Notes: generated from the sequence alone by a model not told the origin. DNA of 64,000 nt from Borrelia duttonii Ly (GCF_000019685.1 NC_011229.1:310001-374000); one strand, 5' to 3'. Positions 27,569 to 36,552 are shown, counted from the first letter of the stretch. Numbers and translations: made by a program.

Positions 27569-28371
27569 AATAATTTAGTTTTTCTAAAAAAAGCAGCAAA
27601 TACATTAATCAATATAGCCATATAAAAAGGCAAAGAAAGTGCAAAATAAGAATTAACATAATCTTGAAGATTAAAAAATTTGTATTCAATAAACACCATA
27701 AAAAATGAACTTGGCAAAATAAGCCAGGGATTTGCAAATGCAATATACAATATACAAATAGCAAGCCAACCATTATTCAATCCCAAATCATAAGAATAAA
27801 CATTGAAATTTATAGCAAGCAATGAACCCGCAACACTTGCCGATATTACAGAAACAAAAATAGCAAAAGACTTAAAATAATTACTAGTCTGTTCACCTAA
27901 TACATTTTCATAATCATTTGAACGAATAAATTCAAATACTACCCTAACTTTTGAATAATTTATTACATAAATACTAAAACTTAAAAAAGTAAAAAAAAAT
28001 ATAACAAAAAAAATAATGGCAATATTATTGGAAATATTTAAACTAAATCCTGGAATAAAATTGAAATTAGCTCTCATTAAAATTCTAACCAAGAAATTAC
28101 ACAATATATTAATTCCTATACCCGTTATAAAAATATTATAACCATTTATTGCAATAAAAGATAAAAAACAACCAAAAAGTAAACTAATACAAATTGTCAT
28201 AATAACTGAAATAAATATTCCATAGCCCCAATATATAAAAAGAGAAGTCAAAAAAACAGACAAAAAAGAAATTCCCTCTATAGATATATTTAAAAGCCCT
28301 ACTCTCTCAGTATAAAGAATACCAAGAGCTAAATATGCAAATATTATAGAATGCAAAAAAATACTAAACAC
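27565..28371 (-). CDS. Nucleoside-type ABC transporter permease, second subunit
   Basis: A 268-residue membrane protein with about eight hydrophobic segments. The segment GLLNISIEGISFLSVFLTSL matches the branched-chain/nucleoside (BPD_transp_2) permease family, in which N-I-x-x-E-G is a hallmark. The start is GTG, directly after the stop of the first permease (TAG then GTG). With the upstream permease, double ATPase and BMP-type binding protein it makes a complete importer of the PnrA/BmpA-NupABC type, for which nucleosides are the usual substrates; that substrate is inferred. Confidence 0.88.
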   Translation of the reverse strand: MFSIFLHSIIFAYLALGILYTERVGLLNISIEGISFLSVFLTSLFIYWGYGIFISVIMTICISLLFGCFLSFIAINGYNIFITGIGINILCNFLVRILMRANFNFIPGFSLNISNNIAIIFFVIFFFTFLSFSIYVINYSKVRVVFEFIRSNDYENVLGEQTSNYFKSFAIFVSVISASVAGSLLAINFNVYSYDLGLNNGWLAICILYIAFANPWLILPSSFFMVFIEYKFFNLQDYVNSYFALSLPFYMAILINVFAAFFRKTKLF

Positions 28372-29304
28372 CTACTTTTTACCCGTATTAATAAAAAACA
28401 ATGCAATGAAAATAGAAATGGCCTGATATAAACCAATAAATTCATACTTAAATGAATAATTTATTTTAAGATAATTATTAAATTCGTTCAACATTGCAAA
28501 AAACAAACTAAAACATAACACATAAATATAATTAAACCCCGAAACCACAGCAACAACAAAGCCATTCCAACCAAGTCCAGAAGTTAAACTTAAAAACAAA
28601 TAATTCTTAAAAAAAATTACAAATATTGCACCTACAAGACCATTTAAAAAAGCACTGGTAAACACTGTACAAAACTTATATTTAAATTCATTAATACTAA
28701 AAAATTTACTTAATGTTTTTCGATCACTCAATATTTCAAGTTTTAATCCCAAAATAGTTCTTTTATGAATAAATACATAACATCCCCAAATTAACAGACT
28801 AAATACAAGCAAATATGGTAAAGCAACATCACGAGCAAATATTTTATTAATACTTTTAGTTTGACTTAAAAGTTCATTTGAACTTAAAAGCTTTGATATA
28901 AACCCATCCACCAACCTTTGATTTCCATAAGACATCAAAAGACCAGTAAGCATACCATTTACTCCACAAAAAAATGTTAATAAAAAAGGAACTATACCTA
29001 TAAGTCCAACTAATAATGAACTTAAAAACATTATTAATATAAAATTAAAGTATGTAAGCCCACAAAAATCACAAAACACATAAGACAAAAACGCTCCAAA
29101 ATAAACCTGACCCTCATCACCAAGAGTTAAACTATTACTCTTAGCACAAGTTGAAATTCCTGTTGCAACTAACAATAACAACATAAAATTCCATAAAATT
29201 ACTTTTATGTAAGAAAAACTAAAAAATCCATCAAAAAAATAACTAATACATAACGCACTAAAAGAAAACATAAATAAAATATATTCTTTTCTAAATGTAT
29301 TCAT
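28372..29304 (-). CDS. Nucleoside-type ABC transporter permease, first subunit
   Basis: A 310-residue polytopic membrane protein of the same permease family as its neighbour. Sequence marks are NSLTLGDEGQVYFGAFLSYVF (the N-x-x-x-E-G box) and GLGWNGFVVAVVSGFNYIYV, near the usual G-W-x-G-x-x-V-A of nucleoside permeases. The ATG overlaps the ATPase stop as ATGA, and the second permease follows with no gap. Borrelia cannot make purines de novo, which makes a nucleoside importer physiologically sensible. Confidence 0.88.
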   Translation of the reverse strand: MNTFRKEYILFMFSFSALCISYFFDGFFSFSYIKVILWNFMLLLLVATGISTCAKSNSLTLGDEGQVYFGAFLSYVFCDFCGLTYFNFILIMFLSSLLVGLIGIVPFLLTFFCGVNGMLTGLLMSYGNQRLVDGFISKLLSSNELLSQTKSINKIFARDVALPYLLVFSLLIWGCYVFIHKRTILGLKLEILSDRKTLSKFFSINEFKYKFCTVFTSAFLNGLVGAIFVIFFKNYLFLSLTSGLGWNGFVVAVVSGFNYIYVLCFSLFFAMLNEFNNYLKINYSFKYEFIGLYQAISIFIALFFINTGKK

Positions 29305-30758
29305 ACAAATAACATTTCCTTTAAGGTTGACTTATCGACATATTCTCTTTTTAATCTCAACACGACCTCCCCTGTTTTTATTGCCAAAATATCATCAGAT
29401 AAAAGCAACAATTCATCCAAATTAGGGGTAATTAAAAGTACGGGCTTCTCATTAGAAAAATTACGAATAAAATTAGACGTTTCAATATATGCCCTATAAT
29501 CTAGATTGCTAAGAGGTGAAAAACAAATTAAAAAGCTTTTTGTAATATATTTTTCTCTAAAAAGAGCAAGCTTTTTTAAAGTTCCACCAGAGAATGCCAC
29601 AGATTTAGAATAAAAAGTCTTTAATATCTTACTATCACAATATTCCATATCATTTTTAAAAAATTTTTTAAGCTTATTAATGGTAGATTTTTTAATAAAA
29701 ATTTCATTTTCAAAACTCATTATTTTAGATAAAAAACTATCCAATATAGTGATATTATCAGGAAATAAATTACCAATTCCTAAAGGCAAAAAACCTGCCT
29801 TAAGCTCATTAAAATCAACATTTTCATATCGATGTCCATTCATTTTAATACATCCTACAAATGGTATTTTTCCTAAGAATAACTTTTCCCAAGTTTTTAT
29901 TGCTGCCTCTTCTGCAACAATGCCCAAAATACCTCTCTTTTTCAAAGAAAAATTAATATCATATTTCCAAAAATCTTCAAAAAATAAACTAAATTTTATA
30001 AATTCTTCATTTTGTTCACCACGTTTAGAATTTACAGCAATAAATTTACCAGAAGGTATTTCAAGTTTATTAAGTATAATTTCTTTATTTGTTGTTCTAA
30101 AACATTTTCCTTCTTGTAAAATAATAAATTCATCACTAAATTTTATGGCATCGCTAATTTCTCTATGTGTAATAAAAAGCGAAGTAATACCTATCTTTCT
30201 AAGATCTTGAAGTAATTTAATAAATTCTTTTGCCTCTTTTTGAGAAAAATAAGCAACACTCTCATCAAAAATAATAATCTTTGCATTTTTTTTAAGGGAA
30301 GACATAATAAGCAAAAAATATATTTCTTTAATATTTAAATCTTGTATCCTTGTTTCTAAATCAAAAATGATATTATAAAATTGTCTAAGCCATTTATAAT
30401 ATCTATAAGTTGCAGATCTATTCATTGGCATAAAAAACTTAGAATCAAACCAATAAATACTAAGATATTCCCAAACTTTTAAATTCATATCAAGCTTTGG
30501 AATCTGTGATACAATATAAATACCATTATTCTTTGCTACATCTACATTCCAATTTTTTTGTTTAATATTATTAACAAAAACCTCACCACTATCAAAACGA
30601 ACAAGCCCAGCTATAATTTTTGATAAGGTACTCTTACCTTCTCCATTTCGCCCAATAACAGTTAAAATTTTAGATTCCTCAATTCTTAAATTGACACTAT
30701 TTAGGATAGGTCTCTCAATATCTGGAAAATATTTTACTATATTTTTAAACTCTACCAT
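29301..30758 (-). CDS. ABC transporter ATPase, two fused domains with one degenerate site
   Basis: A 485-residue protein with tandem ATPase domains, as in MglA/RbsA/NupA proteins. Domain 1 has Walker A GRNGEGKST and Walker B KIIIFDESV, but the signature motif is unrecognisable (LNIKEIYFLLIMSSL). Domain 2 has a good signature (FSGGTLKKLALFRE) but no Walker A (GIVAEEAAIKTWEKL) and a weak Walker B (FLICFSPLSNLD). Only one composite site, domain 1 Walker motifs with the domain 2 signature, looks able to hydrolyse ATP. Family relatives include the nucleoside and ribose importers. It is followed by both permease genes. Confidence 0.9.
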   Translation of the reverse strand: MVEFKNIVKYFPDIERPILNSVNLRIEESKILTVIGRNGEGKSTLSKIIAGLVRFDSGEVFVNNIKQKNWNVDVAKNNGIYIVSQIPKLDMNLKVWEYLSIYWFDSKFFMPMNRSATYRYYKWLRQFYNIIFDLETRIQDLNIKEIYFLLIMSSLKKNAKIIIFDESVAYFSQKEAKEFIKLLQDLRKIGITSLFITHREISDAIKFSDEFIILQEGKCFRTTNKEIILNKLEIPSGKFIAVNSKRGEQNEEFIKFSLFFEDFWKYDINFSLKKRGILGIVAEEAAIKTWEKLFLGKIPFVGCIKMNGHRYENVDFNELKAGFLPLGIGNLFPDNITILDSFLSKIMSFENEIFIKKSTINKLKKFFKNDMEYCDSKILKTFYSKSVAFSGGTLKKLALFREKYITKSFLICFSPLSNLDYRAYIETSNFIRNFSNEKPVLLITPNLDELLLLSDDILAIKTGEVVLRLKREYVDKSTLKEMLFV

Positions 30759-30761
30759 AAA

Positions 30762-31826
30762 TTATTCTAAATTTATTTTGATTTCAGTATCATTCATCTC
30801 TCTCATTTTTTCCTCAAGCTTTTCTTTAAGATCCAAACCTATACTCTCTAGATAAAATTTATTTAACAAATTAAATGAAACCCCCTTATCTTTAAATCCA
30901 AGCACCCTATAAGTTCCATACTGAATCTCATCCTTAATAGCTTTACTTAAGACCTCTTCCAAGAATAATCTTTGATTTGTAATACCCGATCCAATAATAT
31001 TCTCTTTATTATCCAAATAATCCTCACCATCAAAAAGAACAACAAAAACACCATGCTTACGAACTGCTGATAGAACACCCTTAATAGCTGCCCCTACAAT
31101 CGGAAGAATGACAGATACTTTTGAATCCAAAATCAAAGATTCGGTCAAAACTTTGACTCTATTACTGTCATGCCAATTTCCTAAAGTCCTAAAAAAAACC
31201 TCTGAATCTAAAACCTCTTTAATACCATTTTTAAAATAAGGAAAAATATAATTATTCATAACAGGATACTCTTGTCCAGCAATCAAAGCAACATTCTGAT
31301 TTGCTAAATTTGAATCTTTTAAAAATAAACCAACATAATAACCCAATAAATAAGCTTCTTCGGCAACGTTATAAGAAAGAGAATATACTTGGGGATTAGT
31401 ATTTTTAACTAAAGAATCAAAAAGCAAAAATTTAGTATAAGGATAATTCCTGGAAACTTTATCTATAATGCCTTGCATGACATTATTTGTTGTTATTAAA
31501 AAATCATAATTTTTGGAATTTAATAATTTCTCGAGTAATTCTATCCATTCATGCTGATTAAATCCAGATTCAAATAATTCAATATCAATATCACTTCTAC
31601 TATTTTGAAATTCAATTAAACAATCATACATTGCCTTATAAGAAGGCGAACCAGTAATACTGCCAGGAATAAATAAAGCAATTTTTCTATTAGATGAAAA
31701 TTTAAGCCCTCTAGCCTTAAAAAAATTAATATAAACAAATAAAAACAAACAAATTAATGAAATAACAATCCAAAAAATTCTAAAAAAAAAAGATTTACTC
31801 ACAAATACAAAACACCTTTTTCTCAT
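30762..31826 (-). CDS. BMP/PnrA-family substrate-binding protein, membrane-anchored
   Basis: A 354-residue binding protein of the Bmp/PnrA (Med) family. The mature part starts KIALFIPGSITGSPSYKAMYDCL, with TTNNVMQGIIDKVSRNYP, AEEAYLLGYYVGLFLK and GTYRVLGFKDKGVSFNL as family segments. Other BMP proteins are lipoproteins or soluble; here a membrane helix (about 16-34) has no lipobox, since its Cys is preceded by Ile, so it is probably tethered by the helix. The ATG at 31826 is preferred; a TTG at 31835 is possible, and neither has a clear ribosome site. Its importer genes follow at once. Confidence 0.87.
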   Translation of the reverse strand: MRKRCFVFVSKSFFFRIFWIVISLICLFLFVYINFFKARGLKFSSNRKIALFIPGSITGSPSYKAMYDCLIEFQNSRSDIDIELFESGFNQHEWIELLEKLLNSKNYDFLITTNNVMQGIIDKVSRNYPYTKFLLFDSLVKNTNPQVYSLSYNVAEEAYLLGYYVGLFLKDSNLANQNVALIAGQEYPVMNNYIFPYFKNGIKEVLDSEVFFRTLGNWHDSNRVKVLTESLILDSKVSVILPIVGAAIKGVLSAVRKHGVFVVLFDGEDYLDNKENIIGSGITNQRLFLEEVLSKAIKDEIQYGTYRVLGFKDKGVSFNLLNKFYLESIGLDLKEKLEEKMREMNDTEIKINLE

Positions 31827-31835
31827 AAAATACAA

Positions 31836-32234
31836 CTAATTTTGACACTATGAGAACAAAACGGCATAAAATCAAAACCCTAAAACCTACCAATATACCA
31901 ATTACTTTCATAAAAAGTTTCTTTGTAAAAAGATATCATAAAATTCGCTATTACGTCCAATTTTAAGCAAATTTTGCTTTAATTTGATTAAAATATCAAT
32001 TTAAAAAAAAACAAAATCATAAATCATTAAAGAGAAATTCAATTTTATAAACTCTCAAGAAACAAATTTTTAAAACTAAAATATCTCCCTCAAACATTTA
32101 GTATTCAAATTCATTATAAAATACTTTCCTAAAAAAAATTATCTTTCAATCAAATAAAAAACTATATTTATAGTTTCTAAATTATAACAAATTTCACTGC
32201 CAATTCATTAGTTTAACAAAAGCATTTCTTAATA
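31836..32234. other. Gene-free gap of about 400 bases
   Basis: This very AT-rich stretch separates the importer operon from the FecR-domain gene, both on the minus strand. It holds stop codons in all frames and no convincing coding sequence. A short inverted repeat, AAGCAAA with TTTGCTT, lies near 31968-31982. It must contain the promoter of the importer operon, but I cannot single out a good -35/-10 pair. It could be the trace of a lost gene. Confidence 0.6.
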
Positions 32235-33326
32235 TCAAAATTCTCTAGGTGTTAATAAATAAAATTCATTAACACTTAAATTACTAGGAAGATCACCATT
32301 TGTACGAACTAAATACATTTTAAAGGAATGAATTGTTTTAAAAAATTTTTTTGCCAAAGATGACCTATTTTGTTTATAATTTTCAAAAAATTTTAAAACA
32401 GATCCATAAATTATCACTTTATCAAACATATCAGAAGTATGATTAACAATATCCTCTATAAAAAAGAAAACATTGGCTAAATAAACAAAATTCTTAAAAA
32501 GAATACCTACTCTTCCTCTTAAATAATTAACATCATTTATCATATCAACCCTATTTCCTAAAGTATAATTTTTATCCTCTAAACTCCACTTAGAATATAT
32601 AACGTTAAATTTAGGATCCCTTACTAAATAATCGTACACGAAATCAAACCTAAAGCTATCCTCAACATACTTTGAAAATACATAAGCTGAATGCTTATTA
32701 TTTAGAGAAATAAAGTTTTTGCGAGACATTTCTTTTAAGTTTTGAATCACATTTTGTGGCACAGCATCATCGGTTTTATATAAAAAAGAATTATTATTCC
32801 AAAGTAAAATACTAGTGTTTGTCGAAATCCAATATGTATCTTTATTATAATGATTAAGAATACCATCAAACACACTGACAAAATAATTATTAAAATATTC
32901 ACAATTTACATAAAATTTAGCTGGAGCATCTGTTTTAAAAAAATAATTATTAATATCTACAGAAAATGAAGAACCCTGAACAATTTTATAAATTGTCACA
33001 TCTAAACTTCCCTTAAATAAATATATTTTTGCATCTTGCATATCTTTAAGAGAAGAATAACAAATAAGACTATAAGTATTAGAATGCAAAGTCAAATCTG
33101 ATTCAATACCATTAATCCCATATAAGCTTATTTTAAGTTTAGAATTACTGCCCACATCAATAAAATCATATTCAAAAATTTCATCTCCTAAATTTAACTT
33201 AACATAAACAGCATTTCGTATAACATTAATTTGTCCTTCCATTTCCTTAATAGATGCTACTTGAGAAAACAATATTACTTGGGATGACAAAAATAAAAGG
33301 ATAATAATATATAATTTCAAAACCAA
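32235..33326 (-). CDS. Exported FecR-domain protein
   Basis: A 363-residue protein with a signal (MVLKLYIIILLFLSSQVILF) and an N-terminal FecR-like domain: VASIKEMEGQINVIRNAVYV, then LNLGDEIFEYDFIDVGSNSK, then strands running to VSVFDGILNHY. FecR domains outside iron signalling occur in many spirochaete and other envelope proteins. No FecI-type sigma factor gene is near, so iron signalling is unlikely. The C-terminal half is of unknown fold. The start is TTG, four to five bases after AAGGA. It diverges from the lipoprotein locus at 33532. Confidence 0.8.
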   Translation of the reverse strand: MVLKLYIIILLFLSSQVILFSQVASIKEMEGQINVIRNAVYVKLNLGDEIFEYDFIDVGSNSKLKISLYGINGIESDLTLHSNTYSLICYSSLKDMQDAKIYLFKGSLDVTIYKIVQGSSFSVDINNYFFKTDAPAKFYVNCEYFNNYFVSVFDGILNHYNKDTYWISTNTSILLWNNNSFLYKTDDAVPQNVIQNLKEMSRKNFISLNNKHSAYVFSKYVEDSFRFDFVYDYLVRDPKFNVIYSKWSLEDKNYTLGNRVDMINDVNYLRGRVGILFKNFVYLANVFFFIEDIVNHTSDMFDKVIIYGSVLKFFENYKQNRSSLAKKFFKTIHSFKMYLVRTNGDLPSNLSVNEFYLLTPREF

Positions 33327-33386
33327 ATTTTCCTTTTCAATAATATTACAATGTTAATTATATCTTTTTTAAAGAGATTTATTAAC

Positions 33387-33415
33387 TTTAATAAAAACGA
33401 AAAATACGTTATACT
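33387..33415 (+). promoter_or_regulatory. Candidate promoter of the short lipoprotein gene
   Basis: A TATACT box (33410-33415) lies 17 bases after a weak TTTAAT (33387-33392). The predicted transcript would have a leader of about 110 bases that contains a CATAAAA/TTTTATG hairpin and the near-palindrome TACACAATGTGTA. The -10 is good and the -35 matches only three of six positions. Confidence 0.35.
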
Positions 33416-33520
33416 TCTCTAACACAGCATAAAAAAATAATATTTTATGTTAAGCCTGTTCTTTTCAAGAATCTAAGGCGTGAGAAAAGTTACACAATGT
33501 GTAGCCAATTTTATGTCAAA

Positions 33521-33597
33521 AGGATGTACTTATGATTAAAAAATCCAAATTATTATTTTTAATATTATCTATGCTTACTCTTGTCCTAATTTCATGC
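33521..33597 (+). repeat. Upstream copy of a duplicated ribosome-site and signal-peptide segment
   Basis: These 77 bases align without gaps to 33816-33892. About 63 positions match by hand, running from the AGGATGTA ribosome site to the TCATGC of the lipobox Cys. Similarity fades past the Cys codon. The two copies sit about 295 bases apart in the same orientation, which points to a local duplication followed by loss of most of one gene. Confidence 0.8.
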
Positions 33598-33654
33598 CAA
33601 ACTGCACCTCAAGAAGAAAGATGTGGAGAACCAGTGATTTTTAAGGCAGATTAA
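33532..33654 (+). CDS. Truncated 40-residue lipoprotein, partial copy of the LysM lipoprotein
   Basis: A small open frame of 40 codons, [20 protein letters not shown] followed by SCQTAPQEERCGEPVIFKAD. The signal peptide and lipobox (LISC) are nearly the same as those of the LysM lipoprotein that begins at 33827 ([13 protein letters not shown] and LISC), and the ribosome site AGGATGTA is shared. After the lipidated Cys only 18 residues remain. It is either a true mini-lipoprotein or the 5' remnant of a duplicated gene. The intact reading frame, signal and ribosome site suggest it can still be expressed. Confidence 0.6.
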   Translation: MIKKSKLLFLILSMLTLVLISCQTAPQEERCGEPVIFKAD

Positions 33655-33815
33655 AGGCAAGAATTAAAATATTGATGTAATAAAAATAGAACGTAATATG
33701 AAACAAAAAAATTGTATAATATCAAATTGTGTAATAATATACTACTTAGAAGCTTTATAAGAAGTGATATGTAAAAAGTAAAGTTCTTAATTTATGTAAT
33801 CAATATCACATAAGA

Positions 33816-33892
33816 AGGATGTATTTATGATAAAAAAAAGCAAGTTATTATTTTTAATGTTATTTGTTTTTGCTATTTCTCTAATTTCATGC
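33816..33892 (+). repeat. Downstream copy of the duplicated ribosome-site and signal-peptide segment
   Basis: This is the partner of 33521-33597. It covers the ribosome site, signal peptide and lipobox of the LysM lipoprotein gene. Just upstream, GTGATAT (33764-33770) and ATATCAC (33803-33809) form an inverted repeat immediately before the ribosome site; this is absent before the first copy. Confidence 0.8.
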
Positions 33893-34948
33893 AATAGCAC
33901 ACCAGAGGATCAACAAAATGACAACTCCAAAATCTCAATTAAAGAAACTGGAGATATCAAAAGAGACATTGAAGAAATGAAAAATGGAGTCATCAGAGAA
34001 AGGGGTAATCTCTTTTATTCTAAAGAATTCAATGAAGCTGAAAAGCTTGAAAAAGAAATGAATAGTAAATTTTCAAAAGGAATAATCCAGGAAGGCAATG
34101 AACTTGCCATAAAAGTACTGGAACGATATAGAAATATCGTAAGAGACACAATAGAAAAAAAAGAAAAAATAAATTATTTAAAAGAAAATATTGAAAAATA
34201 TTTAAATGACGCCGAAGTTAATGAAGCATACATATGGATTCCATTAGAAATCGATGAAGTAAACAATTTATATTTTGAGGCAACAAGAAAATACAAAATA
34301 TATGATATCGAAAGTGCTCTTGGAATGTATAGCAAAGCATTTACTAAAGCACAACAAACGGCTAAAAAAGCAAAGGAAGCAAGAGCTCTTAAAGAAACAG
34401 AAGAAAGAATGTACAAACAATTAAAAGCACTAGAAGCTGCTTCTAATCTTCCTATTTATAGCAACAATAAGCTTATTAAGCCATCACCATGGAATGGAAG
34501 AAGTTTAATTCAAGATAAAGGTGAAAGAGTAAATCTATTGAATTTACAAGATAACACTTACTTACTTGGACAAATAGACGCAATAGTGCTCCCTTATGAA
34601 GAGAAAGTAGAAGAAGTAAAAAATACAGAAGCAAATAAATTCAAAACACTTCAACTCATTGAAAAAGCCAGACAACTATGGGAACAAGGACTTGAAGCCA
34701 AAAATCTCAATAATCTCAGGCTAGCAAACGAGCTATTCTTAGATTCTGCAAGATACTTAAAAGCTTATCAAAGTCATTCAAGTAAAGAACTCTACATAAT
34801 CAAAATTGGAAATACATTATGGGGAATTTCTAAAAAATTATATAATGACCCTTATTTATGGCCAAAAATCTGGTTTGCTAACAGACAAAAAATTCAAAAT
34901 CCAGATCTCATACTTGAAAATTGGAAAATAATAATTCCTTCTAAATAA
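33827..34948 (+). CDS. LysM-domain outer envelope lipoprotein (BB0323-like)
   Basis: A 373-residue lipoprotein. The signal ends in the lipobox LISC at residues 19-22. A long helical, TPR-like middle follows ([20 protein letters not shown] and [20 protein letters not shown]). The last 50 residues are a LysM peptidoglycan-binding domain ([20 protein letters not shown] through NWKIIIPSK). The B. burgdorferi homologue at this locus is known to be cleaved by HtrA and to be needed for cell separation and infection. The ribosome site is AAGGATGTA. A hairpin terminator lies just after the stop, and a BamD-like lipoprotein gene follows. Confidence 0.92.
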   Translation: MIKKSKLLFLMLFVFAISLISCNSTPEDQQNDNSKISIKETGDIKRDIEEMKNGVIRERGNLFYSKEFNEAEKLEKEMNSKFSKGIIQEGNELAIKVLERYRNIVRDTIEKKEKINYLKENIEKYLNDAEVNEAYIWIPLEIDEVNNLYFEATRKYKIYDIESALGMYSKAFTKAQQTAKKAKEARALKETEERMYKQLKALEAASNLPIYSNNKLIKPSPWNGRSLIQDKGERVNLLNLQDNTYLLGQIDAIVLPYEEKVEEVKNTEANKFKTLQLIEKARQLWEQGLEAKNLNNLRLANELFLDSARYLKAYQSHSSKELYIIKIGNTLWGISKKLYNDPYLWPKIWFANRQKIQNPDLILENWKIIIPSK

Positions 34949-34953
34949 AATAT

Positions 34954-34990
34954 AAAGAAGAAAACAAACATAAACTTGTTTTCTTCTTTT
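34954..34990 (+). terminator. Intrinsic terminator after the LysM lipoprotein gene
   Basis: A 14-base stem, AAAGAAGAAAACAA pairing with TTGTTTTCTTCTTT, has an 8-base loop and ends in a T-rich stretch. It starts six bases after the stop codon. The stem is AT-rich but long. Confidence 0.7.
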
Positions 34991-35041
34991 ATATCTAATA
35001 AAATTAAATTAAATATTTTCTATAGAACAAGAGTATAACAA

Positions 35042-35404
35042 ATGAATAAATTAATACTGCCATTAACTATTTTATTAGTCTCCTGCTACACAATAGCTCA
35101 TCTAGATGACCAACTTACAGAAAAAACCTCTCACAGAATTTATTTAAAAGAAGCTCAAAAAGCAAAAAATATTAATGACTATCAAACTGCTTTAAAAATA
35201 TATGAAAAAATGATTCAAAATTACAAAGAAAACAAAGAAATTGTTGCCACCGGAAAGTATGAAATTGCATTCATATATTATGTTAATAATAAAAAAGAAA
35301 CAGCAAAAAAGCTCTTTGAAGAATTGATACAATCTAACATTGAAACACCTAAGTGGGTTATCCCACTATCTCAAAAAATATTACAAAAGATCAAAACCCA
35401 ATAA
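35042..35404 (+). CDS. bamD: BamD-like TPR lipoprotein of the outer-membrane assembly complex
   Basis: A 120-residue lipoprotein with signal MNKLILPLTILLVSC (lipobox LVSC) and TPR-type helices (YLKEAQKAKNINDYQTALKI and ARGE-like GKYEIAFIYYVNNKKETAKK). It is much shorter than proteobacterial BamD (about 245 residues). To my knowledge the B. burgdorferi homologue here, BB0324, was identified as a BamD orthologue in a complex with BamA and BB0028; the name rests on that and on position. It ends 33 bases before a convergent gene. Confidence 0.75.
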   Translation: MNKLILPLTILLVSCYTIAHLDDQLTEKTSHRIYLKEAQKAKNINDYQTALKIYEKMIQNYKENKEIVATGKYEIAFIYYVNNKKETAKKLFEELIQSNIETPKWVIPLSQKILQKIKTQ

Positions 35405-35436
35405 AAAATAAAACAACTTCAAATTAACAAAATTTA

Positions 35437-36552
35437 CTACTTAAGTAATATACCATAAATTGTAATATCCTTCTCCTTAGCTGCTCTAATAACATCTTCA
35501 TAAACTATAGGACCTCTAGGATACTCATGAGGAGGAGCATTGCCAAGTACAATAATAAATCTATTATCTGATTTCCAATCAAATTGAGTAACAGCAGCAT
35601 TAACTCCTTCAAATACCGCTTCAGGATAATCTCCTCCACCCCCAACATTAATACTTTCAAGAATATTATGTAAATATTCTTTACTATTAAAATCAAAAGA
35701 TCGTGTTAAAAAATCTTCAAGATAGTCCTTATAAAACACAAAACCTATTCTATAAGACTTAAACTGATTCAATTGAGGTTCTACCATGTCAAGAAGGTGT
35801 TCTCGTAAAATTTCAATATGATTTTTCATACTATCAGTAACATCAATAACAAAAACTAGATCTAAATCAACAAGTGGATCTTCTGATTTTTCTAAAATAT
35901 CTTTTATTTTATCAACAATATCAAGTCCTTTATTTGCAGTAACAACATCATCAGCAAATCTAGAAAATCCCTCTTCTAAAACACTATTTTCAACTATATT
36001 TTCTCGTTGCGTATCCCCAAAAAACAATTCATAAGCATTATCTTTATATTGACCTAAATAATCATTATATTTTTTTTCAAAAGTTCTAATTGAAAACCAA
36101 AAAGGTTCCTTATTTCTTTTTAAAATTTCCAAATCGATATCTCCACTTCTTGTTGAAAAATTTGGAAATCCATACCTCAATTTTTTAGGTATTAAAATAT
36201 GAAAAGCTTCTCCAAATCTTTTATTTTGCACAGGAGTAGAAGATGTTAAAGATAAAAGACTTCTATTTTGAATAACTCGACCATTTAAAATTCTAATTTC
36301 ATCACCATTAATATTATTATATTCTAATGTTCTAAATGAATAAGTAGAAGCATCTTTATTTTTATCTGGAATTTCAAAAGATTCGGTTAAAATAACTGAT
36401 TTAATATTTGGTTTTTTTCTAATAAAAAGATGAAATCCATCATCATGAGCTTCAACATAAACATCATCAATATTAATACTCAAGTGATCATGCGATTCAG
36501 AAAACAAATTAAATACAATAAACAAGAAAATAATAAAGCAAGCTTTTCTCAT
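35437..36552 (-). CDS. Exported VWA-domain protein
   Basis: A 371-residue protein with a signal peptide (MRKACFIIFLFIVFNLFSES), a beta-rich N-terminal half and a C-terminal von Willebrand A domain at about 231-371. The metal site is D-V-T-D-S (237-241), so Thr stands where the first Ser of the classical DxSxS is expected. GGGGDYPEAVFEGVNAAV is a second typical VWA segment. Such domains bind proteins or matrix in a metal-dependent way; the ligand is unknown. The ATG follows AAGGG. The flagellar collar gene flcA lies upstream in the same direction. Confidence 0.85.
   Translation of the reverse strand: MRKACFIIFLFIVFNLFSESHDHLSINIDDVYVEAHDDGFHLFIRKKPNIKSVILTESFEIPDKNKDASTYSFRTLEYNNINGDEIRILNGRVIQNRSLLSLTSSTPVQNKRFGEAFHILIPKKLRYGFPNFSTRSGDIDLEILKRNKEPFWFSIRTFEKKYNDYLGQYKDNAYELFFGDTQRENIVENSVLEEGFSRFADDVVTANKGLDIVDKIKDILEKSEDPLVDLDLVFVIDVTDSMKNHIEILREHLLDMVEPQLNQFKSYRIGFVFYKDYLEDFLTRSFDFNSKEYLHNILESINVGGGGDYPEAVFEGVNAAVTQFDWKSDNRFIIVLGNAPPHEYPRGPIVYEDVIRAAKEKDITIYGILLK

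Noticed and set aside
29680-30210. A plus-strand 176-codon frame
   Set aside because: It is antisense to the ABC ATPase gene and lacks a ribosome site; the ATPase motifs on the minus strand decide the coding strand.
31795-31911. A 38-codon minus-strand frame starting MKVIGILVGFRVLIL and overlapping the BMP-family gene start
   Set aside because: It is hydrophobic and has an ATG, but there is only a weak ribosome site and it overlaps a better gene in another frame. Chance is the simpler explanation.
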